Below are positions 1 through 8,702 of a stretch of 64,000 bases of DNA, piece by piece; within the stretch, counting starts at the first letter, position 1, and the number at the start of each line of letters is the position of its first letter. The stretch is from NCBI RefSeq assembly GCF_017876315.1, contig NZ_JAGINU010000004.1:186001-250000 (forward strand), in the 5' to 3' direction. The position numbers and the translations under genes were made by a program. Below the pieces are notes generated by a model, which was not told the origin of the DNA, did not search any database, and was given only the letters and a program-made list of their open reading frames with translations. This DNA is from Pseudonocardia parietis (GTDB lineage: Bacteria; Actinomycetota; Actinomycetes; Mycobacteriales; Pseudonocardiaceae).

Positions 1-53
1 CGGCAGCCAAGGCGGCGCTCAACAGCTCGGGCACCTCGTGCAGAGGGAGATGA

Positions 54-92
54 GCTGTGCGGGACGGCGAGTGTGTGGCCGTCCCGCACAGC
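54..92. terminator. Perfect 15-bp hairpin downstream of the 99-305 gene
   Basis: Bases 54-68 and 78-92 form a perfect 15-bp inverted repeat around a 9-nt loop, immediately after the stop codon of the minus-strand gene ending at 99. There is no T tract, which is usual for high-GC actinobacterial terminators. It may also stop transcription entering from the left edge of the window. Confidence 0.6.
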
Positions 93-98
93 CGGCCC

Positions 99-305
99 TC
101 AGTCGGCGAGCTTGGTGATGGCCTGGGCCCACAGGAAGTACTTGTTGGTGCCCAGGTCGCGGACGGTCTTGATGTTGAAGGCGTCCTTGAGGTGCTGGGC
201 GTCGCCCTCGGAGACGCTGTGGAGGGCGTCGACGGGGGCGTCGGCCAGCTCAGCGATGCTCTTGTCCCCGTAGGCCTTGTCGACCTTGCTCGCGATGTCG
301 CCCAC
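99..305 (-). CDS. Small helix-hairpin-helix-like protein (68 aa)
   Basis: A 68-residue, mostly helical protein. The stretch from about residue 18 to 52 (ELADAPVDALHSVSEGDAQ, then a segment ending TVRDLG) has the Leu/Ala spacing of a helix-hairpin-helix-like fold, a shape often used for DNA or protein contacts. The function is not recognised. The GTG at 305 was chosen because AAGGAG lies six bases upstream; longer upstream readings of the same frame run antisense to the nuclease gene. The gene is divergent from the non-specific nuclease at 501, so a linked role (immunity, chaperone or DNA delivery) is possible but unproven. Its upstream sequence recurs in degenerate form at 55445. Confidence 0.65.
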   Translation of the reverse strand: MGDIASKVDKAYGDKSIAELADAPVDALHSVSEGDAQHLKDAFNIKTVRDLGTNKYFLWAQAITKLAD

Positions 306-428
306 GTTGTCTCCTTCGAGTCGGTGCGGCCGATCCGGCCGCGTCGGTTGCGTGACGACCAACCCTGGCAGTGACGGGGCCTGGTGGCTGGCGGGACGCG
401 CGGGGTGTCGGGTAAACGCAGTTGATCG
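301..428. repeat. Dispersed intergenic repeat, copy A
   Basis: About 128 bases covering the start region of the small minus-strand gene and most of the divergent intergenic space are closely similar to 55445-55562. Shared blocks include CCCACGTTGTCTCC, TCGGTGCGGC, TGGCAGTGACGGGG and GGCGGGACGCGCGG. It probably holds the promoter(s) of the divergent pair at 99-305 and 501-1316. Confidence 0.75.
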
Positions 429-500
429 TTTCGGCGAAGGGCTGGCCACGCACGACAGCCGTGGCCCCTCCAGGCTGTGGGCACCCCTACGGTTGCGGCC

Positions 501-1316
501 ATGAACGCTCCCGAACCGGCTGGCTACAACGCGGACTTCCTCGGGGTGCCTGCGCCGATGCCCACCGCGCCCGGTGTGACGACTGTGGCGCTGGCCTACA
601 CCCACTTCTCCACGCTGCACCGCCCGGACCGTCGCCTCGCCGCGGCCACCGCGGTCGCGATCGACGGTGCGAGCCTGCGTGAGGTGGAGCGTTCTGATGA
701 CTGGCGGCTCGACGACCGGCTCCCGGCCGAGCAGCAGGCCGGCGAGGACATCTACGCCGACAACGACCTGGACCGCGGCCATTTGGTTCGGCGCCGGGAT
801 CCGGTGTGGGGCGAGCAGGCCGAAGCCGAGCGGGCGAATAGCGACACGTTCTTCTACACCAACGCCGCACCGCAGGCGTCGTCGTTCAACCAGGACCGCG
901 AGCTCTGGCTCGGGCTCGAGGACTACCTGCTCGACAACGCCGGGGACCACGACCGCAAGCTCGTCGTGTTCACGGGCCCGGTCCTCGCCGACGATGACCC
1001 GCCCTACCGCGGCTTGGCGGTTCCCCGGCAGTTCTGGAAGATCGGCGGCTTCACCGTCGGTGGCGCATTGGGCACCACTGGCTATCTGCTCGATCAGACC
1101 CCGCAGCTCGGTGCCCTGCAACAGGAGGGCGAGCCGCCGCCGCTGGGGGAGTTTCGGACGTTCCAGGTCCCGGTCGCCCGGATCGGCGAGCTGACTGCCC
1201 TCGACCTCGGCCCGCTGGTTGCGGCCGACCGCATGCCCGTCCCCGCACCCGCGCCGGCTGCGCTCGTCGACCGCGCCGTGCGCCTGACGGCCTACGCCGA
1301 CATCCGAGGTCTGTAG
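501..1316 (+). CDS. DNA/RNA non-specific endonuclease (NucA/NUC family, 271 aa)
   Basis: Predicted metal-dependent nuclease cutting DNA and RNA without sequence preference (beta-beta-alpha-metal fold). The hallmark DRGH is at residues 91-94, with His94 as the expected general base. It is followed by TNAAPQASSFNQ from about residue 120, where Asn121 and the later Asn match the metal-binding motif. A late segment (FWKIGGF) also fits the family. No signal peptide is visible, so it acts in the cytoplasm or leaves by an unconventional route. The ATG at 501 is preferred; an in-frame ATG at 477 adds eight residues. No good ribosome site precedes either, so the message may be leaderless. It is divergent from the small gene at 305. 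Confidence 0.85.
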   Translation: MNAPEPAGYNADFLGVPAPMPTAPGVTTVALAYTHFSTLHRPDRRLAAATAVAIDGASLREVERSDDWRLDDRLPAEQQAGEDIYADNDLDRGHLVRRRDPVWGEQAEAERANSDTFFYTNAAPQASSFNQDRELWLGLEDYLLDNAGDHDRKLVVFTGPVLADDDPPYRGLAVPRQFWKIGGFTVGGALGTTGYLLDQTPQLGALQQEGEPPPLGEFRTFQVPVARIGELTALDLGPLVAADRMPVPAPAPAALVDRAVRLTAYADIRGL

Positions 1317-1502
1317 CGGCCCCCGGCGGCGCACCACGCGAAGTGAGAGTGGCGGCTCGGCGCCTCGGCCAGGGGTCGGAGCTCACCGTGGTCCGGGCGC
1401 GTCCGTGCGGGCAGGGGCACGGCGAGGACACGGCGCCGCTGCAGCTCCTCACGAGCAGGGGGCCGCCGGCGACCCTCGCACGCCGCGCGCCACACTTGTT
1501 CG

Positions 1503-1799
1503 GTGCTCTATGTGGGAGCCCGGGAAATCGCGGGTTCGGACGATCATGAAGGTTACGTTGCGGGCCGCTACCGCAACGGCACCTACAGCGACATCTGGAC
1601 CGATGTCCGCCACGGCGTTGAAGGAACCTTCACCGCCTACGTACCGGCGTGCGAATGCGGATGGCTCGGAGCTGCCCATCAACCCGACGGCCGCGGGCTG
1701 GTAGCTGCACGCACGGAGTGGTTCCACCTCCACTTCCTGCCGTTCGCCACGACCGTCGGTGTCACGCACGTGCGCTTCGAGGACGTCCTCCAGCCGTAG
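1503..1799 (+). CDS. Hypothetical protein (98 aa)
   Basis: A 98-residue soluble protein of unknown function. The sequence looks real: it has balanced composition, aromatic-rich patches (GTYSDIWTDV, EWFHLHFLPF) and two Cys close together in PACECGW that might bind metal. No signal peptide or membrane segment is seen. The GTG at 1503 is the first usable start, with only a weak ribosome site. It stands alone between the nuclease and a short empty stretch. Confidence 0.5.
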   Translation: MLYVGAREIAGSDDHEGYVAGRYRNGTYSDIWTDVRHGVEGTFTAYVPACECGWLGAAHQPDGRGLVAARTEWFHLHFLPFATTVGVTHVRFEDVLQP

Positions 1800-2115
1800 G
1801 CGCAGGGATCGCGCGTCGACCGTCGCTTGCTGAACGCGCCACCGGTAATGGACACGCCGCACGGCCCGACGATCAACCAGCGCACGAACGGTGGCCATTC
1901 TCGAGGGGGGTACTCCACGCCGACGAGAGTGACCTGTACCGCTGCTCCGACATCCGCTGGGTCAGCCAGCAGCTGAGGGCGAGCGGGGCGACATGGTCCG
2001 GGTAGGCGACGGCCTCGAGGGCATACCGACGGCCTACCTGCTACCGGGCGAGTTGACCGGGCCGGCCCCGCTGCTCTCCGGTGGTCACTGGCCAGCACCG
2101 GGTGGCCCCTCCCGG
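1800..2115. other. No gene recognised
   Basis: About 316 bases between two small hypothetical genes. Open frames here have biased composition and no family features. No clear hairpin or promoter stands out. Confidence 0.5.
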
Positions 2116-2352
2116 CTATGCGGTGCGACGGCGAAACCGCTGCTGAACGCCCTGCTTGCTGGTCCCGTACAGCTGCCCGATATCGACCCACCGAACACCT
2201 TCCGCCCGGGCCTGTGCCACGAGTTCGGCTTCCAGCTGCTCGGCCACCTGCCGCAGCCGGCGACCTGCCGACACCCGAGCGGTCACCGTGTCCGCGGACT
2301 CAACCGCCTCCAGAGCAGCTCTGATCTGCGCACAGCTCGTCGCCCCACCCAT
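2116..2352 (-). CDS. Small HTH-type protein (78 aa)
   Basis: A 78-residue protein with a long amphipathic helix (about residues 9-50) followed by a C-terminal segment (WVDIGQLYGTSKQGVQQRFR) that fits a helix-turn-helix in which SKQGVQQRF would be the recognition helix. It is probably a DNA-binding protein of the small actinobacterial type with no known target. The ATG at 2352 has AAGGAGG about ten bases upstream. An inverted repeat at 2381-2401 lies just upstream and could be its own operator. Confidence 0.65.
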   Translation of the reverse strand: MGGATSCAQIRAALEAVESADTVTARVSAGRRLRQVAEQLEAELVAQARAEGVRWVDIGQLYGTSKQGVQQRFRRRTA

Positions 2353-2380
2353 GTTGTCAACGCCTCCTTGACCGCGATCC

Positions 2381-2401
2381 TGGTCAAGGTTACGTTGACC
2401 A
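2381..2401. promoter_or_regulatory. Inverted repeat TGGTCAA-N7-TTGACCA
   Basis: A perfect 7-bp inverted repeat (2381-2387 and 2395-2401) with a 7-nt spacer, 29 bases upstream of the HTH gene start and 46 bases upstream of the lysine-rich ORF on the other strand. The symmetry suits a dimeric repressor. Binding by the neighbouring HTH protein is inference. Confidence 0.45.
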
Positions 2402-2446
2402 AGGTGTAGCTCAGATTACGACCAGCCGAACCGGGGGTGATCATCC

Positions 2447-2500
2447 ATGGCGAAGAAGAAGGACAAGAAGAAGGACAAGAAGGGCAAGAAGAAGAAGTGA
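2447..2500 (+). CDS. Lysine-rich micro-ORF (17 aa)
   Basis: ATG at 2447 opens a 17-residue peptide, MAKKKDKKKDKKGKKKK, ending with TGA at 2500. Thirteen lysines in a row of short repeats, read almost entirely with AAG, is far from chance in GC-rich DNA. A GGGGGTGA stretch precedes the start by five bases, and a perfect hairpin (2526-2572) follows the stop, so it looks like a separate transcription unit. Such a cation-rich peptide could bind nucleic acid or acidic lipid; the function is unknown. Confidence 0.5.
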   Translation: MAKKKDKKKDKKGKKKK

Positions 2501-2525
2501 CCTAGCGGCTCGACACCCGAGCCCT

Positions 2526-2572
2526 GACGGCGCCGCGCCACCTGTGATCACAGCAGTGGGCGCGGCGCCGTC
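2526..2572. terminator. 14-bp GC hairpin after the lysine-rich ORF
   Basis: Bases 2526-2539 and 2559-2572 are a perfect 14-bp inverted repeat. The 19-nt loop itself contains the palindrome TGTGATCACA. It sits 25 bases after the micro-ORF stop and is a good intrinsic terminator candidate in either direction. Confidence 0.6.
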
Positions 2573-3400
2573 GCACCAAGCCCTGGTGTCGCAACCGGGC
2601 GCTCTGTCGCAACCTCAGGCGCTCGACGGTGAGCTCGATCCCGCCCTCCGCGCCGGAGCTTGTACCCGGTCGCCGGATCGAACTCGACCGAGAGCGAGGA
2701 CGGTCGGTCAGAACGATCGCGGCGACCATGACGATCGGCCGAGCTCACGTGACTCACCGTGACAACGGGGGAGGGTTCGACCCTCGTTCTCCCCGTCGAC
2801 ACGCGCTGCTCGTCGATGCCGCGACCGATCGCACGTACGCTCGGGCGCGCCTCGCCCCGGAGGGCAGGTATGCGTCGCGTCCCTCCGGGGAGAGGTCCAC
2901 TGCGGCTTTCAGCGAGTGCCGGGCCCGATGGCCGCTCATCGGTGGGCGCGCACCACATCCACCTCGTCGCCGAGCCAGCCGCTGGCGTCATCGGCGTGTT
3001 CGCCGCCGGCACTGCTGGGGGCACACCCCGAGGTTCGGTTCCCTGCGCTCGTGGCCGCCGCTGACGGTGCCGCAGCCGCAGGCCAACACGATCACGCAGA
3101 GCGGTACCGCGCACGATTGACGATCACTGAGATTCCGCATCTGATGATCACCCCGACAATTCGGTGCGCCGGCCCGGGGTAGTGGGTCTGGTTCGGCGAC
3201 GGTCCGTCCGGGACGCTCCACCTGTCTTCCGGGCCGGCCGCAGCGCTGCGTGGTGCAACGGGGCTCCGCCTTCAGGCGGTTGTCGCCACGGCTGCCGAGG
3301 GACATGCTGGCCGGGTCCGGATGAACGCCGCAGTAGCAATGAGCACTGCGGGAGCACTGGATGAACGCTGAACAAGCTTCGGGTCGACACGCAGAGTGGG
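2573..3400. other. Long stretch without a firm gene
   Basis: About 830 bases with no convincing coding sequence. The only plausible candidate is a 50-residue minus-strand frame (2988-3140) whose N-terminus reads like a lipoprotein signal (a hydrophobic run ending LACG). Its C-terminal half is Arg/Cys-rich and unlike a real protein, so it is not called as a gene. The last 100 bases should hold the promoter for the gene at 3410. Confidence 0.4.
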
Positions 3401-3409
3401 GTGTACGTC

Positions 3410-3919
3410 GTGGCGGGCAAGCAGCGGGCGGCAGAGGTTCACGCCGATGACCGGGAGACGCGTGCTGAACCCGCCGGCGCCACCGGTGGTGCGGACGAGG
3501 CTGCGGCACCGACCGAGGCCTGGGACGTTTCGGAGACCGGCACCGCCACGTCGACCGGAGAGGGACAGGCGGGCCCGTCCGCGGCGAGGCGGCTTGAGGG
3601 TCACCGCTGGGCGACCGTGGACCTGCCGTTCGTGACCGCGGAGTTCCGGGCACCGCAGATGCCGAGCCGGGGGGATCTCGACGCGGCTGCGCATGGGGCC
3701 TGGTCGATGCTGCCGTCGGGCAAGTCGATGTTGTTCCTCGGTGGGTTGGCCGCGACCGCCGTGGCCGGGGTGATCGAGTGGCCGGTGGCGGTGGCGATCG
3801 GTGTCGGGTCGGCCCTGGCCGGCCGGTCCACCGGAAGCTCGGGCTCATCCCAGGAGGCCACCACAGCGGCAGGGACTTCCGACACCGGCACCGGCACTGC
3901 CGCCTCCGGTCCCGCCTGA
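3410..3919 (+). CDS. Small membrane-associated protein upstream of the P-type ATPase (169 aa)
   Basis: The N-terminal 80 residues are acidic, Ala/Thr/Glu-rich and probably disordered. A conserved-looking segment (TVDLPFVTAEFRAPQMP) follows, then one or two membrane helices (about MLFLGGLAATAVAGVIEWPVAVAIGVGSALA, given here in outline) and a Ser/Thr/Gly-rich tail. No enzyme motif is seen. It ends 57 bases before the ATPase and is probably co-transcribed, so an accessory or regulatory role for the pump is likely. GTG at 3410 is chosen; GTG at 3401 is in frame and equally possible. Confidence 0.6.
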   Translation: MAGKQRAAEVHADDRETRAEPAGATGGADEAAAPTEAWDVSETGTATSTGEGQAGPSAARRLEGHRWATVDLPFVTAEFRAPQMPSRGDLDAAAHGAWSMLPSGKSMLFLGGLAATAVAGVIEWPVAVAIGVGSALAGRSTGSSGSSQEATTAAGTSDTGTGTAASGPA

Positions 3920-3976
3920 CCCGGCCGACGCCTTGCGCGTATCTGTAGGCGTCGGTCTGGCGACGACGAGGCTCAC

Positions 3977-6900
3977 GTGTGGCAACGTCTGATCGGGCTG
4001 GCCGGTGACACGGTCGGCACCGCGGTCGGTGCCGTGGCCGGAGTCGTCGAGTTCGTCTCCAGTGCGACCGCGGGTTCGGTGACGACGGCGCCGGGTCGGG
4101 TTCACGTCCCGATCGACGGCGTGCACCACGACGCGGACGCGGCGTCGCGGGCCGAAGAGCTGCTCGTCGCCCACGAGGCGGTGGTGCGGGCCGAGGTCAA
4201 CGCCGCCCTGGGCGATGTCCTGATCGAGTTCGTTCCCGAGCTGATCACGATGGGCGAGGTGACCGAGCTCGTCCGGGCGGCCGAGCAGGCATGCGGGCTC
4301 GCGGCGGCCGCACCGCTGGCACGCCCGGAGCATCCCGGCGCGCCGGGTGGGGTGATGCAGGAGGCGGTCCTGCTCGGGCTTAACGTGGTGGGCCTGGCCT
4401 ACACCGCGGTGGGGCGGGCGCTGCCGTTGGGACCGGCCGCGTTGGGGCTGTCGGTGCTCGCTCACGTCGATGCGGCCCCGGCGTTGCGCTCGCTGTTCAC
4501 CCAGGTCGTGGGCGAGCCTGTGGCGGCCCCGCTGCTGGCTGGTGCGGCGGTGGTCGCCAACACCACGGGGCGCCGGCCGGTCGGGCTGCTCGTCGACGCC
4601 TGCCACCGGTATGCGCTGTACCAGGAAGCCCGGGCTCACCGCGTCACGTGGACGGCGTGGGAGGGCGAGCTCGCCCACCGGCCCGGGGCGTACCGCGCCG
4701 CGCCCGCGCCGGCATGTCCGCGGCCGGTTCCGCTCCCACCCGGGCCGGTGCAGAAGGTCGCGCACACGGCCACGGGGACCGCCCTCGCCGGCGCCGCACT
4801 CCTCACCGCGCTCGGGGTGCATCCGCTGGCCAACGCGGTGCTGGCCGCTGGCTTACCGAAGGCGGCACGGACCGGACAGGACGCCTACGCCGCCGGGCTC
4901 GGCCGCGGCGTCGCCGCGCGAGGAAGTCTGGTGCTCGATCGGTCGGCGCTGCGCCGCCTCGACCGGCTGGACACGGTGGTGCTCGATGCCGATGTGCTCC
5001 GTACCGGGCGACACGGGGTGGAGGAGGTCGTGCCGTTGGAGGGCGACTCCGGCCCGGCTGCGTCCGCGCTGGTCGAACGGGCACATGATCTGGTCGACAG
5101 GCGCCGGCCCGACCGGGCGCGGCGGCGGCAGGGATGGTCGGTCGAGCCGGTGGGCCGTGCGGCAACCGGGTGGATCGCCGAGTTGGCCGCGGAACTGGCG
5201 CATCGGGCGTCCACCGTGCTGTTGCTGCGGCGTGGGGACGACCCGGTCGCGCTCGTCGGTGTGTCCGAGATCCTCGATCCGTTCACCGAAGCCGTTGTGG
5301 CCGCAGCCGGACAGGTCGGGGTGGTGCTGGTGGGCGGGTCCGAGGACCTGGTGCCGCGCACCGACGCCGACGGCGCGGTCCCCGGCGGGGACGACCTCGC
5401 CGAGTCGGTGCGCGAGCTCCAGGCGACCGGCCACGTGGTCGCGGTGCTGAGCGAGCACCACGACGTCGCGCTCGCCGCCGCCGACCTCGGCATCGGCCTC
5501 GTCCCGCCCGGGGGCACCCCGGCCTGGACGGCGGACACGTTGATCCGCACCCTGAGCGAGGCCTGTCTGCTGCTGGAGGCGATCGAGCCAGCGCGCCGGG
5601 TCGGTCGCCGTGCCGCACAGCTCGCTGCCGCTGGGTCGGGGCTCGGTGTGCTGCTCGCCCTGCTCGGGCCTGCGGTCGGCGCCCCTGCGCGCGCCTCGGT
5701 CGCGGTGCACACCGCCGCGCTGTGCGCCTACGGCATCGGCACCTGGTCGGCGATCACGGTCGCCCGCCGGCCCGCACCGGTCGCGACCGACCGGATGCCC
5801 TGGCACGCCATGTCGTCGCGGGCGGTGCTCACCCAGCTCGACAGCGCCCGCAGCGGTCTGGCCGAACCGGAGGCCCGGCGCCGGCGAACGCCACCCCGGC
5901 ACGACGACCACGACGAGATCGGACTTGTCCGGGCCTCGGCCGAGGAACTCGCCAACCCGATCACCACCGCGCTCACCGCCGGCGCCGGGGTGTCGGCGGC
6001 GACCGGCTCGGTACTTGATCCCTTGTCGATCGTGTTCGTGCTCGCGGTGAACGCCCTGATCGGCGGCGTGCAGCGGGTCAGCGCCCAGTCCGCGTTGCGC
6101 ACTCTGCATCGGAGCAGCGCCACCCGGGTGCGTGTGCGGCGCGGCGAGCACGAGGTGGAACACACCGCCGACGAGCTCGTCGGCGGCGATGTGATCCGGC
6201 TGCAGGCCGGCGACGCCGTACCGGCGGACAGCCGGGTGCTGGCCGGTCACGGCCTGGAGATCGACGAGTCGTCGCTGACCGGCGAGTCGGTGCCGGCCTC
6301 GAAGTCGGCGCACGCCACGAGCGCACGCACCCTCGGCGACCGCCGCTCGATGCTCTACGAGGGCACCACCGTGGCCACCGGGCGCGCCGAGGCGGTGGTT
6401 GTCGCGACCGGGGAGCACACCGAAGCGGGCCGGACCCTGCGCGAGAGCGCCGGTCAGGCCCCGCCGACCGGTGTCGAGAGCAGGCTGCGCGAGCTGACCG
6501 CCCGGATCCTGCCCGTCTCGGTCGGGGCCGGCGTCGCCCTCGTCGCGATCGACCTGCTGCGAGGGCGCCCGGCCGGGGTCGCGCTGACGCGGGCGGTGAG
6601 CCTGGCCGTGGCCGCTGTCCCGGAAGGTCTGCCGTTCGTTGCGACGGTGGCTGAGCTCGCGGCCGCCCGCCGGCTCTCGGCCCGCGGAGCACTGGTCCGT
6701 AACCCGTCGACGATCGAAGCCCTCGGCCGGGTGAGCGTGCTGTGTTTCGACAAGACCGGCACCCTCACCGAGGGCCGGATCAGCCTGCGCCAGGTATCCG
6801 ACGGGACCCGCAGCGCCACGGTCGACGAGCCACTCACCACCGATCTGCAGGGCATCGTCTCCACCGCGGTGCGGGCCAGCCCGTTCCGCGCGGACCGGCG

Positions 6901-8332
6901 GCACATCACTCATCAGACCGACCGTGCCGTCCTGCGGGGCGCCCGCGAGCTCGACATCAGCGCGGAGAACGGCCACGCGTTCGTCGAGGCGCTCGACGAG
7001 CTGCCGTTCGAATCTCACCGCGGCTACCACGCCACCTTGTGGCGGGGCCGCAGCGGCAACCGGATCAGCGTCAAGGGCGCCCCTGAAGTCATCCTGCCGC
7101 TGTGCACGACCCGCCGCACCGCGGATACGAGTTCACCCCTCGACGGTGACCGGGCCGCGATCGACGCCGAGGTCCACCGACTGGCCCGCCACGGCCACCG
7201 CGTGCTCGCCGTCGCGCAACGGCCCACGACCGGCAGCAGGCTCGGCGAGGCCGACGTCGCCGAGCTGGAGTTCCGTGGGCTGGTCGGGCTGGTCGACCCG
7301 GTCCGCCCGACCGCCGCGCAGGCGGTCGCCACCCTGCGCGCCGCCGGGGTCGCCATCGTGATGATCACCGGCGACCACCCCAGCACCGCCGAGTCGATCG
7401 CCGCCGAGCTCGACGTCCTCGACGGACGCACCGTCATGACCGGCGCCGAGATGGACGAGCTGACCGACGCCCAGCTCACCGACGCGCTCCCCCGTACCGC
7501 GGTCTTCGCCCGCGTCACCCCCGCGCAGAAGGCCCGCATCGTCGGCTTGCACCAGCAGAGCGGCCATCCCGTGGCCGTTACCGGTGACGGCACCAACGAC
7601 GCCCCGGCGATTCGGCTGGCCGACGTGGGCATCGCGCTGGGAGCCCGTGCCACCCCGGCCGCTCGCGAGGCGGCGGATCTCGTGGTCACCGACGACCGCA
7701 TCGAGACCATCACCGATGCCATCGTGGAGGGGCGCGGGATGTGGGCGTCGGTCCGCGATGCCCTGTCCATCCTGCTCGGCGGTAACCTCGGCGAGATCGC
7801 CTACACCCTGGGCACCGGGCTGTTCGGCCGCGACGCGACCCTCAACGCGCGGCAACTGCTCTTGATCAATCTGCTCACCGATGTGCTACCGGCGATGGCC
7901 GTCGCCGTCCGCCCGCCACCGGACTCCACCCCGGCCGAGCTGCTCGCCCACGGCCCGGAGGCTTCGCTGGGCGCCTCCCTGGACCGCGACATCCAGGTCC
8001 GCGCCGCCATCACCGCCACCGCCGCGGCAGCGGCCTGGATGGCGTCGCGCCCGCTGAGCACCTCCGCCCAGGCCAACACCAGCGGCCTGGTCGCGCTCGT
8101 CGGCAGCCAGCTCGCCCAGACCCTCGTCGTGCGGGGGCGCACCCCGCTGGTCGCCGCCGCCGTCGGCGGTTCGATCGTCCTGCTCGTCGTCGCCGTCCAG
8201 GTCCCCGGAGTCAGCGGGATCGTCGGTTCCACGCCGCTGCTTCCGCATCAGTGGGGCATCGCGCTCACCGCGGCAGCCGCCGCCGGAGGTGCCCAGCTCG
8301 TCGCCCAGCGCCGGCTCGGCGCCACCGGATGA
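3977..8332 (+). CDS. CtpI-like cation-transporting P-type ATPase with degenerate N-terminal half (1451 aa)
   Basis: An integral membrane pump that uses ATP to move a cation. Catalytic motifs are in the C-terminal half: TGES at residues 768-771 (actuator), the PEGLP membrane motif near 885, phosphorylated Asp925 in DKTGTLT, and GDGTNDAP with Asp1204. PEGLP places it with P2-like pumps of the mycobacterial CtpF/CtpI group rather than CPx heavy-metal pumps. About 600 extra N-terminal residues make it twice the usual size, as in CtpI. This half contains LDADVLRTG at Asp337, which aligns with FDKTGTLTEG, and a later segment resembling the GDGTND region, so it looks like a decayed second ATPase unit. 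The ion is not determined. The GTG at 3977 is the first start after the upstream gene. Confidence 0.85.
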   Translation: MWQRLIGLAGDTVGTAVGAVAGVVEFVSSATAGSVTTAPGRVHVPIDGVHHDADAASRAEELLVAHEAVVRAEVNAALGDVLIEFVPELITMGEVTELVRAAEQACGLAAAAPLARPEHPGAPGGVMQEAVLLGLNVVGLAYTAVGRALPLGPAALGLSVLAHVDAAPALRSLFTQVVGEPVAAPLLAGAAVVANTTGRRPVGLLVDACHRYALYQEARAHRVTWTAWEGELAHRPGAYRAAPAPACPRPVPLPPGPVQKVAHTATGTALAGAALLTALGVHPLANAVLAAGLPKAARTGQDAYAAGLGRGVAARGSLVLDRSALRRLDRLDTVVLDADVLRTGRHGVEEVVPLEGDSGPAASALVERAHDLVDRRRPDRARRRQGWSVEPVGRAATGWIAELAAELAHRASTVLLLRRGDDPVALVGVSEILDPFTEAVVAAAGQVGVVLVGGSEDLVPRTDADGAVPGGDDLAESVRELQATGHVVAVLSEHHDVALAAADLGIGLVPPGGTPAWTADTLIRTLSEACLLLEAIEPARRVGRRAAQLAAAGSGLGVLLALLGPAVGAPARASVAVHTAALCAYGIGTWSAITVARRPAPVATDRMPWHAMSSRAVLTQLDSARSGLAEPEARRRRTPPRHDDHDEIGLVRASAEELANPITTALTAGAGVSAATGSVLDPLSIVFVLAVNALIGGVQRVSAQSALRTLHRSSATRVRVRRGEHEVEHTADELVGGDVIRLQAGDAVPADSRVLAGHGLEIDESSLTGESVPASKSAHATSARTLGDRRSMLYEGTTVATGRAEAVVVATGEHTEAGRTLRESAGQAPPTGVESRLRELTARILPVSVGAGVALVAIDLLRGRPAGVALTRAVSLAVAAVPEGLPFVATVAELAAARRLSARGALVRNPSTIEALGRVSVLCFDKTGTLTEGRISLRQVSDGTRSATVDEPLTTDLQGIVSTAVRASPFRADRRHITHQTDRAVLRGARELDISAENGHAFVEALDELPFESHRGYHATLWRGRSGNRISVKGAPEVILPLCTTRRTADTSSPLDGDRAAIDAEVHRLARHGHRVLAVAQRPTTGSRLGEADVAELEFRGLVGLVDPVRPTAAQAVATLRAAGVAIVMITGDHPSTAESIAAELDVLDGRTVMTGAEMDELTDAQLTDALPRTAVFARVTPAQKARIVGLHQQSGHPVAVTGDGTNDAPAIRLADVGIALGARATPAAREAADLVVTDDRIETITDAIVEGRGMWASVRDALSILLGGNLGEIAYTLGTGLFGRDATLNARQLLLINLLTDVLPAMAVAVRPPPDSTPAELLAHGPEASLGASLDRDIQVRAAITATAAAAAWMASRPLSTSAQANTSGLVALVGSQLAQTLVVRGRTPLVAAAVGGSIVLLVVAVQVPGVSGIVGSTPLLPHQWGIALTAAAAAGGAQLVAQRRLGATG

Positions 8333-8438
8333 CCACTGACCAACGCTCGTCACTTTCTGGCAACCGGATGTGCAGCCGCCCGGCCCGTATCGCTCACCGG
8401 CGTCGGTGACGCTGTGTGTCGTCGATCGGAAGGTGGGC

Positions 8439-8555
8439 ATGATGAACGAGTTCTTCGGTGCGGTACTGGTCGCGGTGGCGGCGGCCCTGCTGGAACGCCT
8501 GGCCGTCCACCTCATGCACTCCCTGCGGGGTGCGATGCGTCCCGCCATCGCCTGA
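8439..8555 (+). CDS. Small single-helix membrane peptide (38 aa)
   Basis: Reads MMNEFFGAVLVAVAAALLER and then a short basic, His/Arg-rich end. One hydrophobic helix of about 18 residues suggests membrane insertion. GGAAGGTGGG precedes the ATG at 8439. It lies 106 bases after the P-type ATPase on the same strand. Single-helix peptides are known to modulate P-type ATPases in other organisms (for example KdpF), so a pump-associated role is possible but inferred. Confidence 0.5.
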   Translation: MMNEFFGAVLVAVAAALLERLAVHLMHSLRGAMRPAIA

Positions 8556-8592
8556 CCCGGGGCGAAGGCCACCGGCGCGCCCTGGCCTCCGA

Positions 8593-8632
8593 CGCGGGCA
8601 CAGCAAGGGGTGTGTCCGCGTTGTCGGGGACC
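8593..8632. terminator. Imperfect hairpin between convergent units
   Basis: A GC stem formed by GACGCGGGCACA and TGTGTCCGCGTTGTC, with a small bulge, lies between the plus-strand membrane peptide and the end of the minus-strand desaturase operon. It is a weak bidirectional terminator candidate. Confidence 0.3.
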
Positions 8633-8702
8633 CGCTCCTCGTCGGACGGTGGTTCCTGGCAGTGGTCGCCGCACCCTGAGCTTCGACGCGTCGAGAACGA
8701 GC

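Noticed and set aside
2629-3120. 163-codon plus-strand frame
   Set aside because: Arg/Pro/His-rich with no recognisable segment; looks like non-coding GC-rich sequence.
2988-3140. 50-residue minus-strand frame with a lipoprotein-like start
   Set aside because: The LACG lipobox is suggestive, but the rest is Arg/Cys-rich and no good ribosome site or neighbour supports it. Noted within the gap entry instead.
4853-7030. 725-codon open frame antisense to the P-type ATPase
   Set aside because: Very GC-rich DNA leaves long antisense frames. Its composition is Arg/Gly/Ala/His-rich with no family features, and the plus strand encodes clear catalytic motifs.
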